A DNA stretch of 64,000 nucleotides from Phyllobacterium myrsinacearum (GCF_002980555.1 NZ_PVBT01000004.1:353677-417676), one strand, 5' to 3'; positions 8,135 to 17,096 are shown, numbered from the stretch's first letter. A program made the numbers and translations. The notes: generated by a model not told the origin, from the letters alone.

Positions 8135-8884
8135 TCAGAACAACGGCTTCACAACCAGCTCCAGTCCCAGCAGCAGCAGACAGACCAGGAACCAGCGGCG
8201 GAAGGTTGCAGGGCTGATGGCGTTGCGCACCTTCTGACCGCACCACATGCCGAGCAGCGCGGGTGCCAATGCAAGGGCTGACGTGCTCATGCTGTCGAAC
8301 TGCAACGCGCCTCCTGACGACAGTCCGATTGCGAGTGCGACGGTCGATACGGTGAAGGACAGGCCAAGCGCCTGGATCAAATCGTCCTTGGTTAGACCCA
8401 GCGCCTGCAGGTAGGGAACGGCCGGTATGACGAAAACGCCCGTAGCGCCGGTTATAACGCCCGTGACGATGCCAATAAGGGGTGACAGAAAGGGCTCCAG
8501 GCTGCGCGGAACCGACAGCTGGCGCGCTGCGAGACTGAAACCTGCATAAAGCATCAAGGCAGCGCCGAGACCCATCGTGGTCCATCCGGCCGTGTCATTG
8601 GCCATAAGCCAGGCGCCTGCAATGGTTCCCAGGAGGATGGTCAGCATCATGGCCCATAGCCGCAATGCAAGAGCCGTAAAGCTTGGCCCGGACAGCAATT
8701 GCAGGAGATTGGTGACGAAAGAGGGCACGAGCAGCAACGCCGCCGCACCCGCCGGAGGCATGATGGTCCCGAGAATACCCATGGCGACGGTCGGCAGCCC
8801 CATTCCGGTTACACCCTTGACCATACCGGCAAGGAAGAACGTCAGGGCAATCATGAGAAGGGAAGCAGCGGATAGGTCAAGCAT
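8135..8884 (-). CDS. TauE/SafE family sulfite/organic anion exporter
   Basis: A 249-residue inner-membrane protein with about eight hydrophobic segments arranged as two repeats. Each repeat starts with a family-type glycine-rich segment: FLAGMVKGVTGMGLPTVAMG near the N-terminus and LIGIVTGVITGATGVFVIP in the middle. Members export sulfite, sulfoacetate or related anions. It is divergently transcribed from a LysR regulator that most likely controls it; inverted repeats lie in the shared gap. The substrate is not determined. Confidence 0.88.
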   Translation of the reverse strand: MLDLSAASLLMIALTFFLAGMVKGVTGMGLPTVAMGILGTIMPPAGAAALLLVPSFVTNLLQLLSGPSFTALALRLWAMMLTILLGTIAGAWLMANDTAGWTTMGLGAALMLYAGFSLAARQLSVPRSLEPFLSPLIGIVTGVITGATGVFVIPAVPYLQALGLTKDDLIQALGLSFTVSTVALAIGLSSGGALQFDSMSTSALALAPALLGMWCGQKVRNAISPATFRRWFLVCLLLLGLELVVKPLF

Positions 8885-8907
8885 GCTCCAGCATTGCGCG
8901 GGATGGT

Positions 8908-8961
8908 ATTGTTCACAATGCGGAAGAACCGAACTCTGCCTAAGGCTATGCCGAAGGCAGA
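8908..8961. promoter_or_regulatory. Divergent promoter region with two inverted repeats
   Basis: ATTGT-TC-ACAAT occupies 8908-8919, and TCTGCCT at 8935-8941 pairs with AGGCAGA at 8955-8961. Both lie in the short gap between the TauE/SafE gene and the LysR gene, where LysR proteins usually bind to control both directions. Confidence 0.4.
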
Positions 8962-8982
8962 TTGAGTGCTACACCCCCATGC

Positions 8983-9894
8983 ATGCGCTTCGACCTGACT
9001 GATCTGCGTCTCTTTCTTCTGGTTGTGGAAGCCGGCAGCATCACCCATGGTGCCACGCAGGCCAACATGACGTTGCCATCGGCCAGTGCCCGCCTGCGCG
9101 GTATGGAGGATGTCATTGGTCTCCCGCTGCTCGAACGCGGCCGGCGCGGCGTCGCAACCACACCGGCTGGCGATGCGGTTGCACATCATGCCCGTATTGT
9201 CCTGCGGCAGATCGAGCAGATGCGCGGGGAGCTGGGCGAATTCTCAAAGGGTCTGAAAAGTCATATTCGCCTGATGGCGAATACTGCGGCCATGACGGAA
9301 TTCCTGCCGGAAAGGCTTGCGGCCTTTCTCGCCGTCCGTCCGAATGTCGATATCGATTTGAAGGAGCGCCTCAGCACCGAGATCGTCAAAGCGGTGGCAG
9401 GCGGTTCCGCCGATATCGGTGTGATCACGGATGCCGTGGATCACGGCAATCTGGAATTGCGGCCCTTCGCCATTGACCGCCTGGTCCTTGTTGTTGCCCG
9501 CTCAAGCCAATGGGCCGGCCACCGCCATATTGCATTCGCCGATGTCGCCGGGCAGGAATTTGTCGGATTGAGCGCCGGCAGTCCGCTGCAGGATTATCTC
9601 GGTGATCACGCGGCACGCGCGGGCCATGCTCTTGCGTTCCGTATCCGCCTGCGGACCTTTGAAGGCATTTGCCGTATGGTTGCCCAGAATGTCGGGTTGG
9701 GGATTGTCCCGGAGACTGCAGCGAAGAGATACCGCCGGTCGATGCCCATTCATTCGGTTCGTCTGACCGATAGCTGGGCCACGCGGCATCTGGCCATCTG
9801 TGCACGCAGGTTTGAGGATTTGCATCCTCATGCGCGCGAGCTGGTTGAGCAATTGGCGATGCTCGCGCCGGCGCACGGTTCCGGTCGGGTGTAA
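8983..9894 (+). CDS. LysR-family transcriptional regulator
   Basis: A 303-residue regulator. The start is the ATG of MRFDLTDLRLFLLVVEAGS, the standard LysR opening; a TTG at 8962 is in frame but falls inside an inverted repeat. The winged helix (residues 1-60) includes GSITHGATQANMTLPSASARL and the wing GRRGVATTPAG. The periplasmic-binding-protein-like effector domain covers about residues 85-295. It is divergent from a TauE/SafE exporter, and LysR genes paired with this exporter type are common, so the effector is probably a sulfonate or organic acid. Confidence 0.9.
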   Translation: MRFDLTDLRLFLLVVEAGSITHGATQANMTLPSASARLRGMEDVIGLPLLERGRRGVATTPAGDAVAHHARIVLRQIEQMRGELGEFSKGLKSHIRLMANTAAMTEFLPERLAAFLAVRPNVDIDLKERLSTEIVKAVAGGSADIGVITDAVDHGNLELRPFAIDRLVLVVARSSQWAGHRHIAFADVAGQEFVGLSAGSPLQDYLGDHAARAGHALAFRIRLRTFEGICRMVAQNVGLGIVPETAAKRYRRSMPIHSVRLTDSWATRHLAICARRFEDLHPHARELVEQLAMLAPAHGSGRV

Positions 9895-9944
9895 AAGCCA
9901 ATCGCCGGACCTTGAATTTGCGCGGATCAAATTTATGATCGGCT

Positions 9945-11096
9945 ATGCCTTCAGATCAAGCGGCCCCTCCCATATCTGTAAACGACGCGGATGCTCCCTC
10001 GGGTCAGCACGATGCGCGCGCGCTGTTGAAGGCCGATATCGTCGTGATCGGTGCCGGGCAGGCAGGTCTTTCCTCCGCCTACCACCTGCAACAGCTCGGC
10101 CTGACATCCTGGAAGAACTATCTGGTTCTAGACAAGTCGCCAGGCGCTGGTGGTGCCTGGCAGTACCGCTGGCCATCCCTGACTTTAACGACGGTCAATC
10201 GTGTGCACGACCTGCCTGGCCTGCGGTTTACCGAGGCGGTTGATGCCGGTGACGAAGTCAAGGCATCGGTAGCGGTGCCGCAATACTACGCCGCCTATGA
10301 ACGCAAGTTCCAATTGCCGGTCTATCGGCCGCAGACGGTCAAGGTTGTGTGCGAGCGCAACGGGCGCTTTCGTATCGAGACCGAAGAGGGTGGTTTTTCC
10401 GCGCGCGGCATCATCAATGCGACGGGAACCTGGGAAACGCCCTATATTCCGGCCTATCCGGGGGCGGAAAGTTTTGAGGGGCGGCAGCTTCATACCCATG
10501 ACTACAAGACAGCCGATGCGTTTACCGGAAAGCATGTCGTTGTTGTGGGTGGCGGTATTTCCGCACTGCAGTTGCTGGACGAAATTTCCCAGGTCACGTC
10601 GACAACCTGGGTGACGCGCCAGGAACCGCAGTTTCGCGATACACCGTTTACACCGGAAGACGGGCGGGCGGCGGTGGCGATTGTGGAAGACCGGGTGCGG
10701 CGCGGGCTGGTGCCGGGGTCGGTGGTCTCAGTCACCGGGATTCCATGGACGCCGGCACTGCGCGCAGCGCAGGCGCGTGGGGTGCTCAAACGGCTGCCCA
10801 TGTTTGCCGGGATTACCCGTAATGGCATACGCTGGTCCGATGGCCGGGAACAGCGCGCCGACGTCATCTTGTGGTGCACGGGGTTCCGCAGTTCGCTTGA
10901 TCATCTTGCCCCGCTCCAGATCCGCGAGGAGAATGGCGGCATTGTCATGTCGGGCAGGCTGGCGACACAGGTTGCCAAGGACCCGCGCATTCATCTGGTC
11001 GGTTACGGTCCTTCGGCGTCCACCATCGGTGCAAATCGCGCTGGCGGGGCCGCGGCGCGCGAACTCACGGATTATCTCGGATTGCAGAAAGAGTAA
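9945..11096 (+). CDS. FAD-dependent NAD(P)-binding monooxygenase-like oxidoreductase
   Basis: A 383-residue flavoprotein. The FAD Rossmann motif GAGQAG is at about residues 37-42, followed by a GAGGAWQYRWPS substrate-side segment typical of flavin-containing and Baeyer-Villiger monooxygenases. A second nucleotide-binding motif, VVVGGGISALQLL, lies near residue 200, and GTWETPYIPAYPG resembles the linker between the two domains. The C-terminal GYGPSASTIGANRAG closes the FAD site. It lies 50 bases after the LysR gene on the same strand and ends just before a convergent TetR gene. The substrate is unknown; sulfur or nitrogen oxygenation is possible. Confidence 0.8.
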   Translation: MPSDQAAPPISVNDADAPSGQHDARALLKADIVVIGAGQAGLSSAYHLQQLGLTSWKNYLVLDKSPGAGGAWQYRWPSLTLTTVNRVHDLPGLRFTEAVDAGDEVKASVAVPQYYAAYERKFQLPVYRPQTVKVVCERNGRFRIETEEGGFSARGIINATGTWETPYIPAYPGAESFEGRQLHTHDYKTADAFTGKHVVVVGGGISALQLLDEISQVTSTTWVTRQEPQFRDTPFTPEDGRAAVAIVEDRVRRGLVPGSVVSVTGIPWTPALRAAQARGVLKRLPMFAGITRNGIRWSDGREQRADVILWCTGFRSSLDHLAPLQIREENGGIVMSGRLATQVAKDPRIHLVGYGPSASTIGANRAGGAAARELTDYLGLQKE

Positions 11097-11102
11097 GCTA
11101 AA

Positions 11103-11873
11103 CTACCTGGAATTGGCTGACCTGATGCTGCATCCCTCAAGGAACAACGCCGCTGCCATGGCCACGCGTTCTTCGATCTCCCGGTCCTCGGGAACGCTGG
11201 CCAGCCCCAGTGTCGCGATGCGGAAGGGTTCTGCGGTCACCATGCCGAGCAGCATCGTTGCCGCAATCTTTGAATCATCGAGCTTGATCAGCCCGCGCTT
11301 TTCCTGCTGTTCCAAAAACCGGGCAACCATGGCCGAGCTTCGCGACGGGCCTTCCCGGTAGAAGGCTCTGGCCACTTCCGGAAAGTTCAGGGCTTCGGCC
11401 GTCACCAGACGATAGAATGCGACGGTCTGGTCGGACAGGACGAGGTGCGCAAATTCGCTCAGGATATGTTCGAGCGCGTGTTTCAATCCCAAATGGTCCA
11501 GCGATTCCGGATGAATCGTCTGCAGGAAAGCGTCGACCCTGCTGGCAATCTGCTCGCCGCGTTCTGCCACGATGGCCGCGAGCAGTTCGGATTTCGTTGT
11601 CCAGAAACGGTAAATGGTCCGTTTCGCAACGCCCGCCTCCCGGGCAACCGTCTCCATCCGGGTCGCGGTGTAGCCGTTTTCCAGCAGCACCTGGGTGGCG
11701 GTCTGCAGGATCAGGTGTTTCGTCTCCGCGTCAGACCGGTTTTGCGGCCGTCCGCGCGGACGTTTGATCTCTGGTGTGTTTTCGTCCTGATTGTCCCGCT
11801 CGATCTCGATTGTATCCGTTGGTTTTGTCACCAGTCTTCTGCTTTCGGTCTTCAAAAATAGTTGCTTGAGCAT
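11103..11873 (-). CDS. TetR-family transcriptional repressor
   Basis: A 256-residue regulator with a basic linker (RPRGRPQNRSD) before the helix-turn-helix at about residues 60-100 (GYTATRMETVAREAGVAKRTIYRFW). The ligand-binding domain follows. The first 40 residues are unusually long for the family, so the true start may be further in, for example near VTKPTDT, but no better ribosome site is visible. It is divergent from an EmrA/EmrB-type efflux pair, the common arrangement for a TetR repressor that senses the exported compound, and an inverted repeat sits in the gap. Confidence 0.88.
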   Translation of the reverse strand: MLKQLFLKTESRRLVTKPTDTIEIERDNQDENTPEIKRPRGRPQNRSDAETKHLILQTATQVLLENGYTATRMETVAREAGVAKRTIYRFWTTKSELLAAIVAERGEQIASRVDAFLQTIHPESLDHLGLKHALEHILSEFAHLVLSDQTVAFYRLVTAEALNFPEVARAFYREGPSRSSAMVARFLEQQEKRGLIKLDDSKIAATMLLGMVTAEPFRIATLGLASVPEDREIEERVAMAAALFLEGCSIRSANSR

Positions 11874-11911
11874 TTTCTGTCTTGCAAACCGAATTGTCCA
11901 GACATAATTAG

Positions 11912-11927
11912 GGAACTGCTGGGTTCC
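11912..11927. promoter_or_regulatory. Candidate TetR operator between tetR and the efflux operon
   Basis: GGAAC at 11912-11916 and GTTCC at 11923-11927 form an inverted repeat with a 6-base spacer, extending with one mismatch into AGGGAAC/GTTCCTT. Its place between divergent repressor and pump genes suits an operator. Confidence 0.45.
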
Positions 11928-11997
11928 TTATTTATCCCCGACCCGAGTTCTCCCAATGAACCGTGCCGATCTAGTTCCTCAACTAAGGGCATTCGCC

Positions 11998-13191
11998 ATG
12001 ACCAAAAACACGCAACCCCTCGATCTCAAGGTTGAAAAGACACTCAGTGCCGACGAAGCCATGCCGGCACCGCACGAAGGCAAGACAGAGCAGCCGCATA
12101 AGCCGCAGCCGCGCAATGTTCGAAAATTGCTGCTGATTGGCGCGGCCGTGATCGTTGTGGGGCTGGGAGCAAAGGTCGGCTGGCACTATTGGACCGTCGG
12201 ACGGTTCCAGGAATCAACCGATGATGCCTATGTGAAGGCCGATTCCACGATCGTTGCCCCGAAGGTGTCAGGCTATGTGCGCGAAGTGCTTGTGGCTGAC
12301 AATCAACCCGTCCGTGCCAACCAGCCCCTCGCCAAAATCGATGATCGGGATTACCTCGTTGCGCTTGAGCAGGCGAAGGCTGACGTTGCGGCGGCACAGG
12401 CCGACATTGAGAACATCGTGGCGAGCCTTGACCAGCAGCAGGCAGCGATCGCCCAGGCGCAGTCGACCGTATCGGTCGATCAGGCCAGCCTGAAATTTGC
12501 CCAGCAGGACAATGACCGTTACGGCGCCCTCGCAACACAAGGGGCAGGAAGCGTGCAGAACGCCCAGCAGGCCGTTTCCAAGCTGGATATCGCCAAGGCG
12601 ACACTCCAGCGTGATGAAGGCGCGGTTGTTTCGGCGCAGAAACAGATGGGCGTGCTGCAAGCACAATTGGCCAAGATGAACGCCGCCCTTGCGCGCGACA
12701 AGGCCGTTCAGGATCAGGCCGAACTCAATCTGGGTTACACGACGATCGTCTCGCCCGTGGATGGCGTGGTCGGTAACCGCACCCTGCGCGTCGGCCAGTA
12801 TGTCCAGTCCGGAACCCAGCTGATGGCGGTCGTTCCGGTCGACAATGTCTACGTCGTCGCCAACTTCAAGGAAACCCAGCTCACGGATGTGAAAAAAGGC
12901 CAGCCCGTCGATATCGCGGTCGACACCTTCCCAGGTGTAGCCCTGAAAGGGCGTGTCGACAGCATTGCGCCGGCCAGCGGCCAGGAATTTGCCTTGCTGC
13001 CGCCCGACAATGCAACGGGCAATTTCACCAAGATCGTGCAGCGTATCCCGGTGAAGGTGGTTCTCGACAATGACAGCAAGCTCGCGGGCCTGTTGCGTCC
13101 CGGCATGTCGGTGACCCCGACCATCAATCTCAAGGATTCGGACAGCGCGGCCAGTTGCGGCGAAACCGCCTGCTTCAAGGCCGCCAACTAA
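11998..13191 (+). CDS. HlyD/EmrA-type membrane fusion protein
   Basis: A 397-residue periplasmic adaptor of a tripartite drug efflux pump. I chose the ATG at 11998 because AAGGG lies upstream; an earlier in-frame ATG at 11956 has no ribosome site. One membrane helix (LLLIGAAVIVVGLGAKVGWHYW) precedes the biotinyl-lipoyl-like half (STDDAYVKADSTIVAPKVSGYV), a long alpha-helical hairpin rich in Gln and Ala, and a beta-barrel (NLGYTTIVSPVDGVVGNRTLRVGQYV). The MFS pump gene follows after 23 bases. Expression is probably controlled by the divergent TetR protein. Confidence 0.9.
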   Translation: MTKNTQPLDLKVEKTLSADEAMPAPHEGKTEQPHKPQPRNVRKLLLIGAAVIVVGLGAKVGWHYWTVGRFQESTDDAYVKADSTIVAPKVSGYVREVLVADNQPVRANQPLAKIDDRDYLVALEQAKADVAAAQADIENIVASLDQQQAAIAQAQSTVSVDQASLKFAQQDNDRYGALATQGAGSVQNAQQAVSKLDIAKATLQRDEGAVVSAQKQMGVLQAQLAKMNAALARDKAVQDQAELNLGYTTIVSPVDGVVGNRTLRVGQYVQSGTQLMAVVPVDNVYVVANFKETQLTDVKKGQPVDIAVDTFPGVALKGRVDSIAPASGQEFALLPPDNATGNFTKIVQRIPVKVVLDNDSKLAGLLRPGMSVTPTINLKDSDSAASCGETACFKAAN

Positions 13192-13214
13192 CAAATCCAG
13201 ACAGGACGACGAAA

Positions 13215-14792
13215 ATGTCCGCTGCTGCTACACCTGTTGCCGATCAGGAACGCCCCGCAAGCCTCAAGACGTGGATTACCGTCTTTGCCGGCCTGATCGG
13301 CGCTTTCATGGCCGTGCTGAATATCCAGATCACCAATGCCTCGCTCCTCAATATCGAGGGCGGTATCGGCACTGGCGTCGACAATGGCGCGTGGATTTCG
13401 ACGGCCTATCTCATCGGCGAAATCATCGTCATCCCTTTGACCGACTATCTCAGCCGGGTGTTCTCCTTCCGGCGTTTCCTGCTGGTCAATGCGCTGCTGT
13501 TCCTGGCGTTCTCGGTGGCCTGCGCCTTTGCGCGCAATCTCGAAGAGATGATCATTCTGCGGGCCATTCAGGGTTTTACCGGCGGCGTGCTCATTCCGAT
13601 GGCGTTCACGCTGATCCTGACCAAGCTGCCGCGGTCACAGCATTCCGTCGGTATGGCTCTTTTTGCAATCACCGCGACGTTTGCACCGGCGATCGGTCCG
13701 ACCATCGGCGGGTACCTCACCGAGAATTACGGCTGGCAGTACATATTCTTTATCAATCTCGTTCCCGGTGCCTTCATGGTCACCGCGCTCTATCTCAATC
13801 TTGAGCGCCAGCCGATGAATCTTGGCCTCTTGAAGGAAGGCGACTGGTTCGGCATTCTGGCCATGGCCATCGGCCTCGGTGCGCTTCAGACCGTGCTTGA
13901 GGAAGGCAACAAGAACGATTGGCTGGGTTCGCCCTTCATCGTCCGTCTGACGATCATTGCCGTGGTGTTTCTGGCGCTGTTTGTCTGGATCGAACTGACG
14001 GTGAAAAACCCGGCCGTCAATCTGCGCCTGTTGAAACGGCGCAATTTCGGCCTCGGCACCGTTGCCAACATGCTTGTCGGTTTCGGCCTCTACGGGTCGG
14101 TGTATCTGCTGCCGCAATATCTTGGCCAGGTCCAGGGCTACAATTCTGAACAGATTGGCTCGGTCATGGCCTGGACAGGCTTGCCGCAGCTTTTGATCAT
14201 TCCGTTCGTTCCGATGCTGATGGGCCGGTTTGATACGCGCATCATCGTCTTTCTCGGCCTGTGCGTGTTCGGTGGCAGCTGCTTCATGAATATTCACATG
14301 TCGGCCAATTATTCCGGCGATCAGCTCTGGCTGCCCAACATCGTCCGCGCTATCGGGCAGGCGGTGGTGATGGCACCGCTGACGGCCATTGCCATGGTCG
14401 GCGTTGCCCGCCACGAATCCGCTGCGGCGTCCGGTGTCTTCAACATGCTGCGAAATCTCGGCGGTGCATTCGGCACGGCGATGCTGGCTACGATTGTCAC
14501 CAAACGGGAACAGTTTCATTCCAATACCATCGGTAACTCGGTCAATCTGTTCAGTGAAACGGTTCGCGGCAGACTTGATCAGATGACGGCCTATTTCATG
14601 GCACATGGCGTGACAGACCCGGTTGCCGCGCGTGAACAGGCAATCGTTGCGCTCGGCCAGACGGTCAAGCGGCAATCGCTGATCATGGGCTACAGCGACA
14701 CGTTCGTTGTGCTGGGCGCAATGCTGATCATTGCCGCTTTCTTTGTGCTTCTGACCAAGAAAGGCCAGGCGAGCGGCGCTCCGGCCCATTGA
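13215..14792 (+). CDS. DHA2-family (EmrB/QacA) MFS drug efflux transporter
   Basis: A 525-residue inner-membrane proton antiporter with 14 predicted helices. The start at 13215 follows AGGACGAC; the frame is open upstream but would overlap the adaptor gene. Typical DHA2 marks include FMAVLNIQITNASL in helix 1, WISTAYLIGEI in helix 2, GFTGGVLIPMAFTLI near helix 4, and motif C-like GPTIGGYLTENYGWQYIFFIN in helix 5. It pairs with the EmrA-like adaptor to export lipophilic drugs or uncouplers; the actual substrates cannot be read from sequence. Confidence 0.92.
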   Translation: MSAAATPVADQERPASLKTWITVFAGLIGAFMAVLNIQITNASLLNIEGGIGTGVDNGAWISTAYLIGEIIVIPLTDYLSRVFSFRRFLLVNALLFLAFSVACAFARNLEEMIILRAIQGFTGGVLIPMAFTLILTKLPRSQHSVGMALFAITATFAPAIGPTIGGYLTENYGWQYIFFINLVPGAFMVTALYLNLERQPMNLGLLKEGDWFGILAMAIGLGALQTVLEEGNKNDWLGSPFIVRLTIIAVVFLALFVWIELTVKNPAVNLRLLKRRNFGLGTVANMLVGFGLYGSVYLLPQYLGQVQGYNSEQIGSVMAWTGLPQLLIIPFVPMLMGRFDTRIIVFLGLCVFGGSCFMNIHMSANYSGDQLWLPNIVRAIGQAVVMAPLTAIAMVGVARHESAAASGVFNMLRNLGGAFGTAMLATIVTKREQFHSNTIGNSVNLFSETVRGRLDQMTAYFMAHGVTDPVAAREQAIVALGQTVKRQSLIMGYSDTFVVLGAMLIIAAFFVLLTKKGQASGAPAH

Positions 14793-14896
14793 ATGTGTCA
14801 TGGGCTGACAGCAGCGTTCTGCCGGTGCAAGAAACGGGTTGAATTCAGAGGCCGCCGGCATGATGTTCATGACATATGAAAGATGGAGGCCATGTC

Positions 14897-15460
14897 ATGG
14901 GTCAGACAGTGCACAATTATCATGTTTTTGAAACCGAAGGCGGTTTTTGCGGGATTGCCTGGAATATGCGAGGTGTTACGCGATTCCAGCTTCCGACAAA
15001 GAGCGCTGAAGGAACGGAGCGGCTCTTGCTCCGGCGCCTGCCAGTCGCCGAACCCGCAACGCCCACTCCGGCAATTGCCGAAGCGGTTGCGGCGGTCAAA
15101 CGCTATTTCAAAGGCGAAGAGACCGATTTTTCCGGAATCGTGCTGGACCTTGATGGGCAGGATGAGTTCTTCAAACGCATATATGACGCTGTCCGGCGGG
15201 TTGAATGGGGCCATACGGTCACCTATGGCGGACTGGCAAAGGAGCTTGGCGCCGGGCCGGAAGCGGCGCGCGACGTGGGGCAGGCGATGGCGAAGAATCC
15301 GGTTGCCCTGATCATTCCCTGTCACCGGGTGCTGGCAGCGGGCGGCAAGGTTGGCGGTTTCTCGGCGCCGGGCGGCTCAACCTCCAAAATCCGCATGCTG
15401 GAACTTGAAGGCGTGCATGTCGGCGCGCCTGAACCTGCCCAGCAAACACTGGGCTTTTAG
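14897..15460 (+). CDS. ogt: Methylated-DNA-[protein]-cysteine S-methyltransferase
   Basis: A 187-residue suicide repair protein that takes the alkyl group from O6-alkylguanine onto a cysteine. The active-site motif IIPCHRV places the acceptor at Cys142. Preceding features are a helix-turn-helix segment (VEWGHTVTYGGLAKELG) and the GQAMAKNP asparagine hinge region; GGFSAPGG follows. GGAGG seven bases upstream supports the ATG at 14897 over the one at 14876. The N-terminal domain has no Ada-type metal site, so this is the Ogt form without a regulatory half. Confidence 0.92.
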   Translation: MGQTVHNYHVFETEGGFCGIAWNMRGVTRFQLPTKSAEGTERLLLRRLPVAEPATPTPAIAEAVAAVKRYFKGEETDFSGIVLDLDGQDEFFKRIYDAVRRVEWGHTVTYGGLAKELGAGPEAARDVGQAMAKNPVALIIPCHRVLAAGGKVGGFSAPGGSTSKIRMLELEGVHVGAPEPAQQTLGF

Positions 15461-15495
15461 CCCAACGCGACCTGAGCAGACCCTGTTGCGCGGAT

Positions 15496-15672
15496 TCACG
15501 ATCGTGTGATCCGCGCCATTCCTCCTGTGAAATGGCCAAAAAGCCTTTGAAAAAGGTGAGTTGGCTTCTCAATTATTGCTGCGGCACCTAGAAACTCCGC
15601 CTGGATCGTATAATCTGGTGCGCGAACGTCCGGCCGCGCGCCCCGAATGATGATGGCGGGCGGACTTTCGGT
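15496..15672 (-). pseudogene. Possible remnant of a response-regulator receiver domain
   Basis: Read on the minus strand, this gap encodes about 58 residues that look like the second half of a CheY-type receiver: a hydrophobic strand PPAIIIRG, an amphipathic helix with DYTIQAEFLG, a strand GAAAIIEKP ending in the lysine-proline pair, and a last helix. The first half with the phospho-acceptor aspartate is missing, and the frame runs on into sequence antisense to the hydroxylase gene. I read it as a decayed gene fragment. The match is by eye. Confidence 0.33.
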
Positions 15673-15683
15673 AAGACCAATGA

Positions 15684-16544
15684 ATGATTGGGATGATCGT
15701 GACTGACAGAACCTTGAAAGACTCAGCTTCGGGACAATTGCAAACTGGAAATGCGGATCAAACCTTCGAGACGGCCGGCATCGCACCAATGGATCGCCCG
15801 AGCCGGATCACGCGCTTTTTCATGAGCATTGTCTCATGGGCCGAAGGGCTCAATCTCAAATATGCCAAATTCGGCAATCCTCCCGTCTACGACAATGCAA
15901 CTTTTCCCTGGTCGAGCGAGATCGAGAAGGCCTGGCCGGAAATCCGTACGGAACTCGACCGTGTTCTTCTCCGGCAGAGTGAACTGCCGGCGTTCCAGGA
16001 GATTTCCACGGACGTTAAAACCATCTCGACCGACAAGAACTGGAAGACCTTCTTCCTGATCGGCTTCGGGGTGAAATCGGAACAGAATATTCAGGCCTGT
16101 CCGAAGACATGGGCGGCCGTGCAGAAGATTCCCAATCTGAAGACGGCCATGTTCTCGATTTTCGAGCCCGGCAAGCATTTGCCGCCGCATCGCGGTCCCT
16201 ACAATGGCGTGCTGCGTCTGCATGTCGGCATGATTGTTCCCGAACAGTCAGACAGGCTGGCCATTCGCGTCAAAGACCAGATTTGCCATTGGCATGAAGG
16301 CAAGGCGCTGATTTTCGACGATGCCTACGAGCATGAGGCCTGGAATCATACGGACAAGACACGCGTCGTTCTCTTTGTCGACTTTGTGAAACCCACGCGG
16401 TTTCCCGCCAATTTCGTCAACTGGATGTTGATGAACCTGGCAGTGTTTACGCCGTTCATCCGGGAAGGGCTCGATAATCACAAGGAATGGGAAAAGCGCT
16501 TTTATGCGGAAGCGGAAAAGCTGCGAAACCAGCCCGGCCGATAG
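15684..16544 (+). CDS. Aspartyl/asparaginyl beta-hydroxylase-domain protein, LpxO-like
   Basis: A 286-residue Fe(II)/2-oxoglutarate dioxygenase. The double-stranded beta-helix contains His169 in HLPPHRGPYNG, followed by VLRLHVG, and His217 in DDAYEHEAWN, with the arginine of TRVVLFVDF for 2-oxoglutarate, matching the family pattern. The length and the hydrophobic C-terminal WMLMNLAVFTPF resemble LpxO, which hydroxylates lipid A acyl chains. The start is uncertain: ATGs at 15684, 15696 and 15789 are in frame, and residues before MDRPSRITRF look unstructured. A terminator follows directly. Confidence 0.78.
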   Translation: MIGMIVTDRTLKDSASGQLQTGNADQTFETAGIAPMDRPSRITRFFMSIVSWAEGLNLKYAKFGNPPVYDNATFPWSSEIEKAWPEIRTELDRVLLRQSELPAFQEISTDVKTISTDKNWKTFFLIGFGVKSEQNIQACPKTWAAVQKIPNLKTAMFSIFEPGKHLPPHRGPYNGVLRLHVGMIVPEQSDRLAIRVKDQICHWHEGKALIFDDAYEHEAWNHTDKTRVVLFVDFVKPTRFPANFVNWMLMNLAVFTPFIREGLDNHKEWEKRFYAEAEKLRNQPGR

Positions 16545-16555
16545 CTAAAGAGCAG

Positions 16556-16582
16556 CGCCGGGTCAATTCACCCGGCGTTTTT
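16556..16582 (+). terminator. Intrinsic terminator after the hydroxylase gene
   Basis: CGCCGGGT at 16556-16563 pairs with ACCCGGCG at 16570-16577 and is followed by five Ts. The 3' arm also encodes the last codons of actR on the other strand, so the two gene ends share this sequence. Confidence 0.8.
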
Positions 16583-17096
16583 CCAGTTTGCGGGCGAGGG
16601 TGCGGCGGTGCATGCCAAGCCGCCGGGCTGCTTCCGAAATGTTGAAATCTGTTTCCACCAGCATCTGGTGGATACGCTCCCATTCCAGTGTTTTGATCGA
16701 TGTCGGGCGTGCGGTCAGATCGATCTCCGTATTGCCTGCGGCCTTGCTGAAAGCGGCTTCAATATCATCTGAATTGGAGGGTTTGGCGAGGTAGTGACAG
16801 GCGCCGAGCTTGATCGCTTCCACGGCGGTGGCGATGCTGGCGAATCCGGTCAGCACAACGATCAGCATCTCCGAATTATGGGCATGCAGCGCCTCGACGC
16901 AGGTAAGGCCTGACGCGCCGGAAAGTTTCAGATCAACAATGGCGTAGTGGGGGGACTGGGTTTGCAGGATGTCCCGCAGTTCTTCCAGTCCGCTTGCCAG
17001 CACCACACGGTATTCGCGCCGTTCAAAAGAACGTTTTAGCGTCCGGGCAAACGCCGTATCGTCCTCGACGATAACCAGCAGCCGATCATGTGTCAT
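16563..17096 (-). CDS. actR: Redox response regulator ActR (RegA/PrrA)
   Basis: A 177-residue global regulator of respiration and redox metabolism. The receiver domain holds the acidic pair at residues 11-13 and phospho-acceptor Asp55 in YAIVDLKLSGASG. The C-terminus is a Fis-type helix-turn-helix (ISEAARRLGMHRRTLARKL), nearly invariant in the RegA/ActR/PrrA family. CGGAG upstream supports the ATG at 17096, and the gene overlaps the kinase gene by 11 bases. It is the last gene of a minus-strand run from the cyo oxidase genes, which are known ActR/RegA targets in related bacteria. Confidence 0.93.
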   Translation of the reverse strand: MTHDRLLVIVEDDTAFARTLKRSFERREYRVVLASGLEELRDILQTQSPHYAIVDLKLSGASGLTCVEALHAHNSEMLIVVLTGFASIATAVEAIKLGACHYLAKPSNSDDIEAAFSKAAGNTEIDLTARPTSIKTLEWERIHQMLVETDFNISEAARRLGMHRRTLARKLEKRRVN

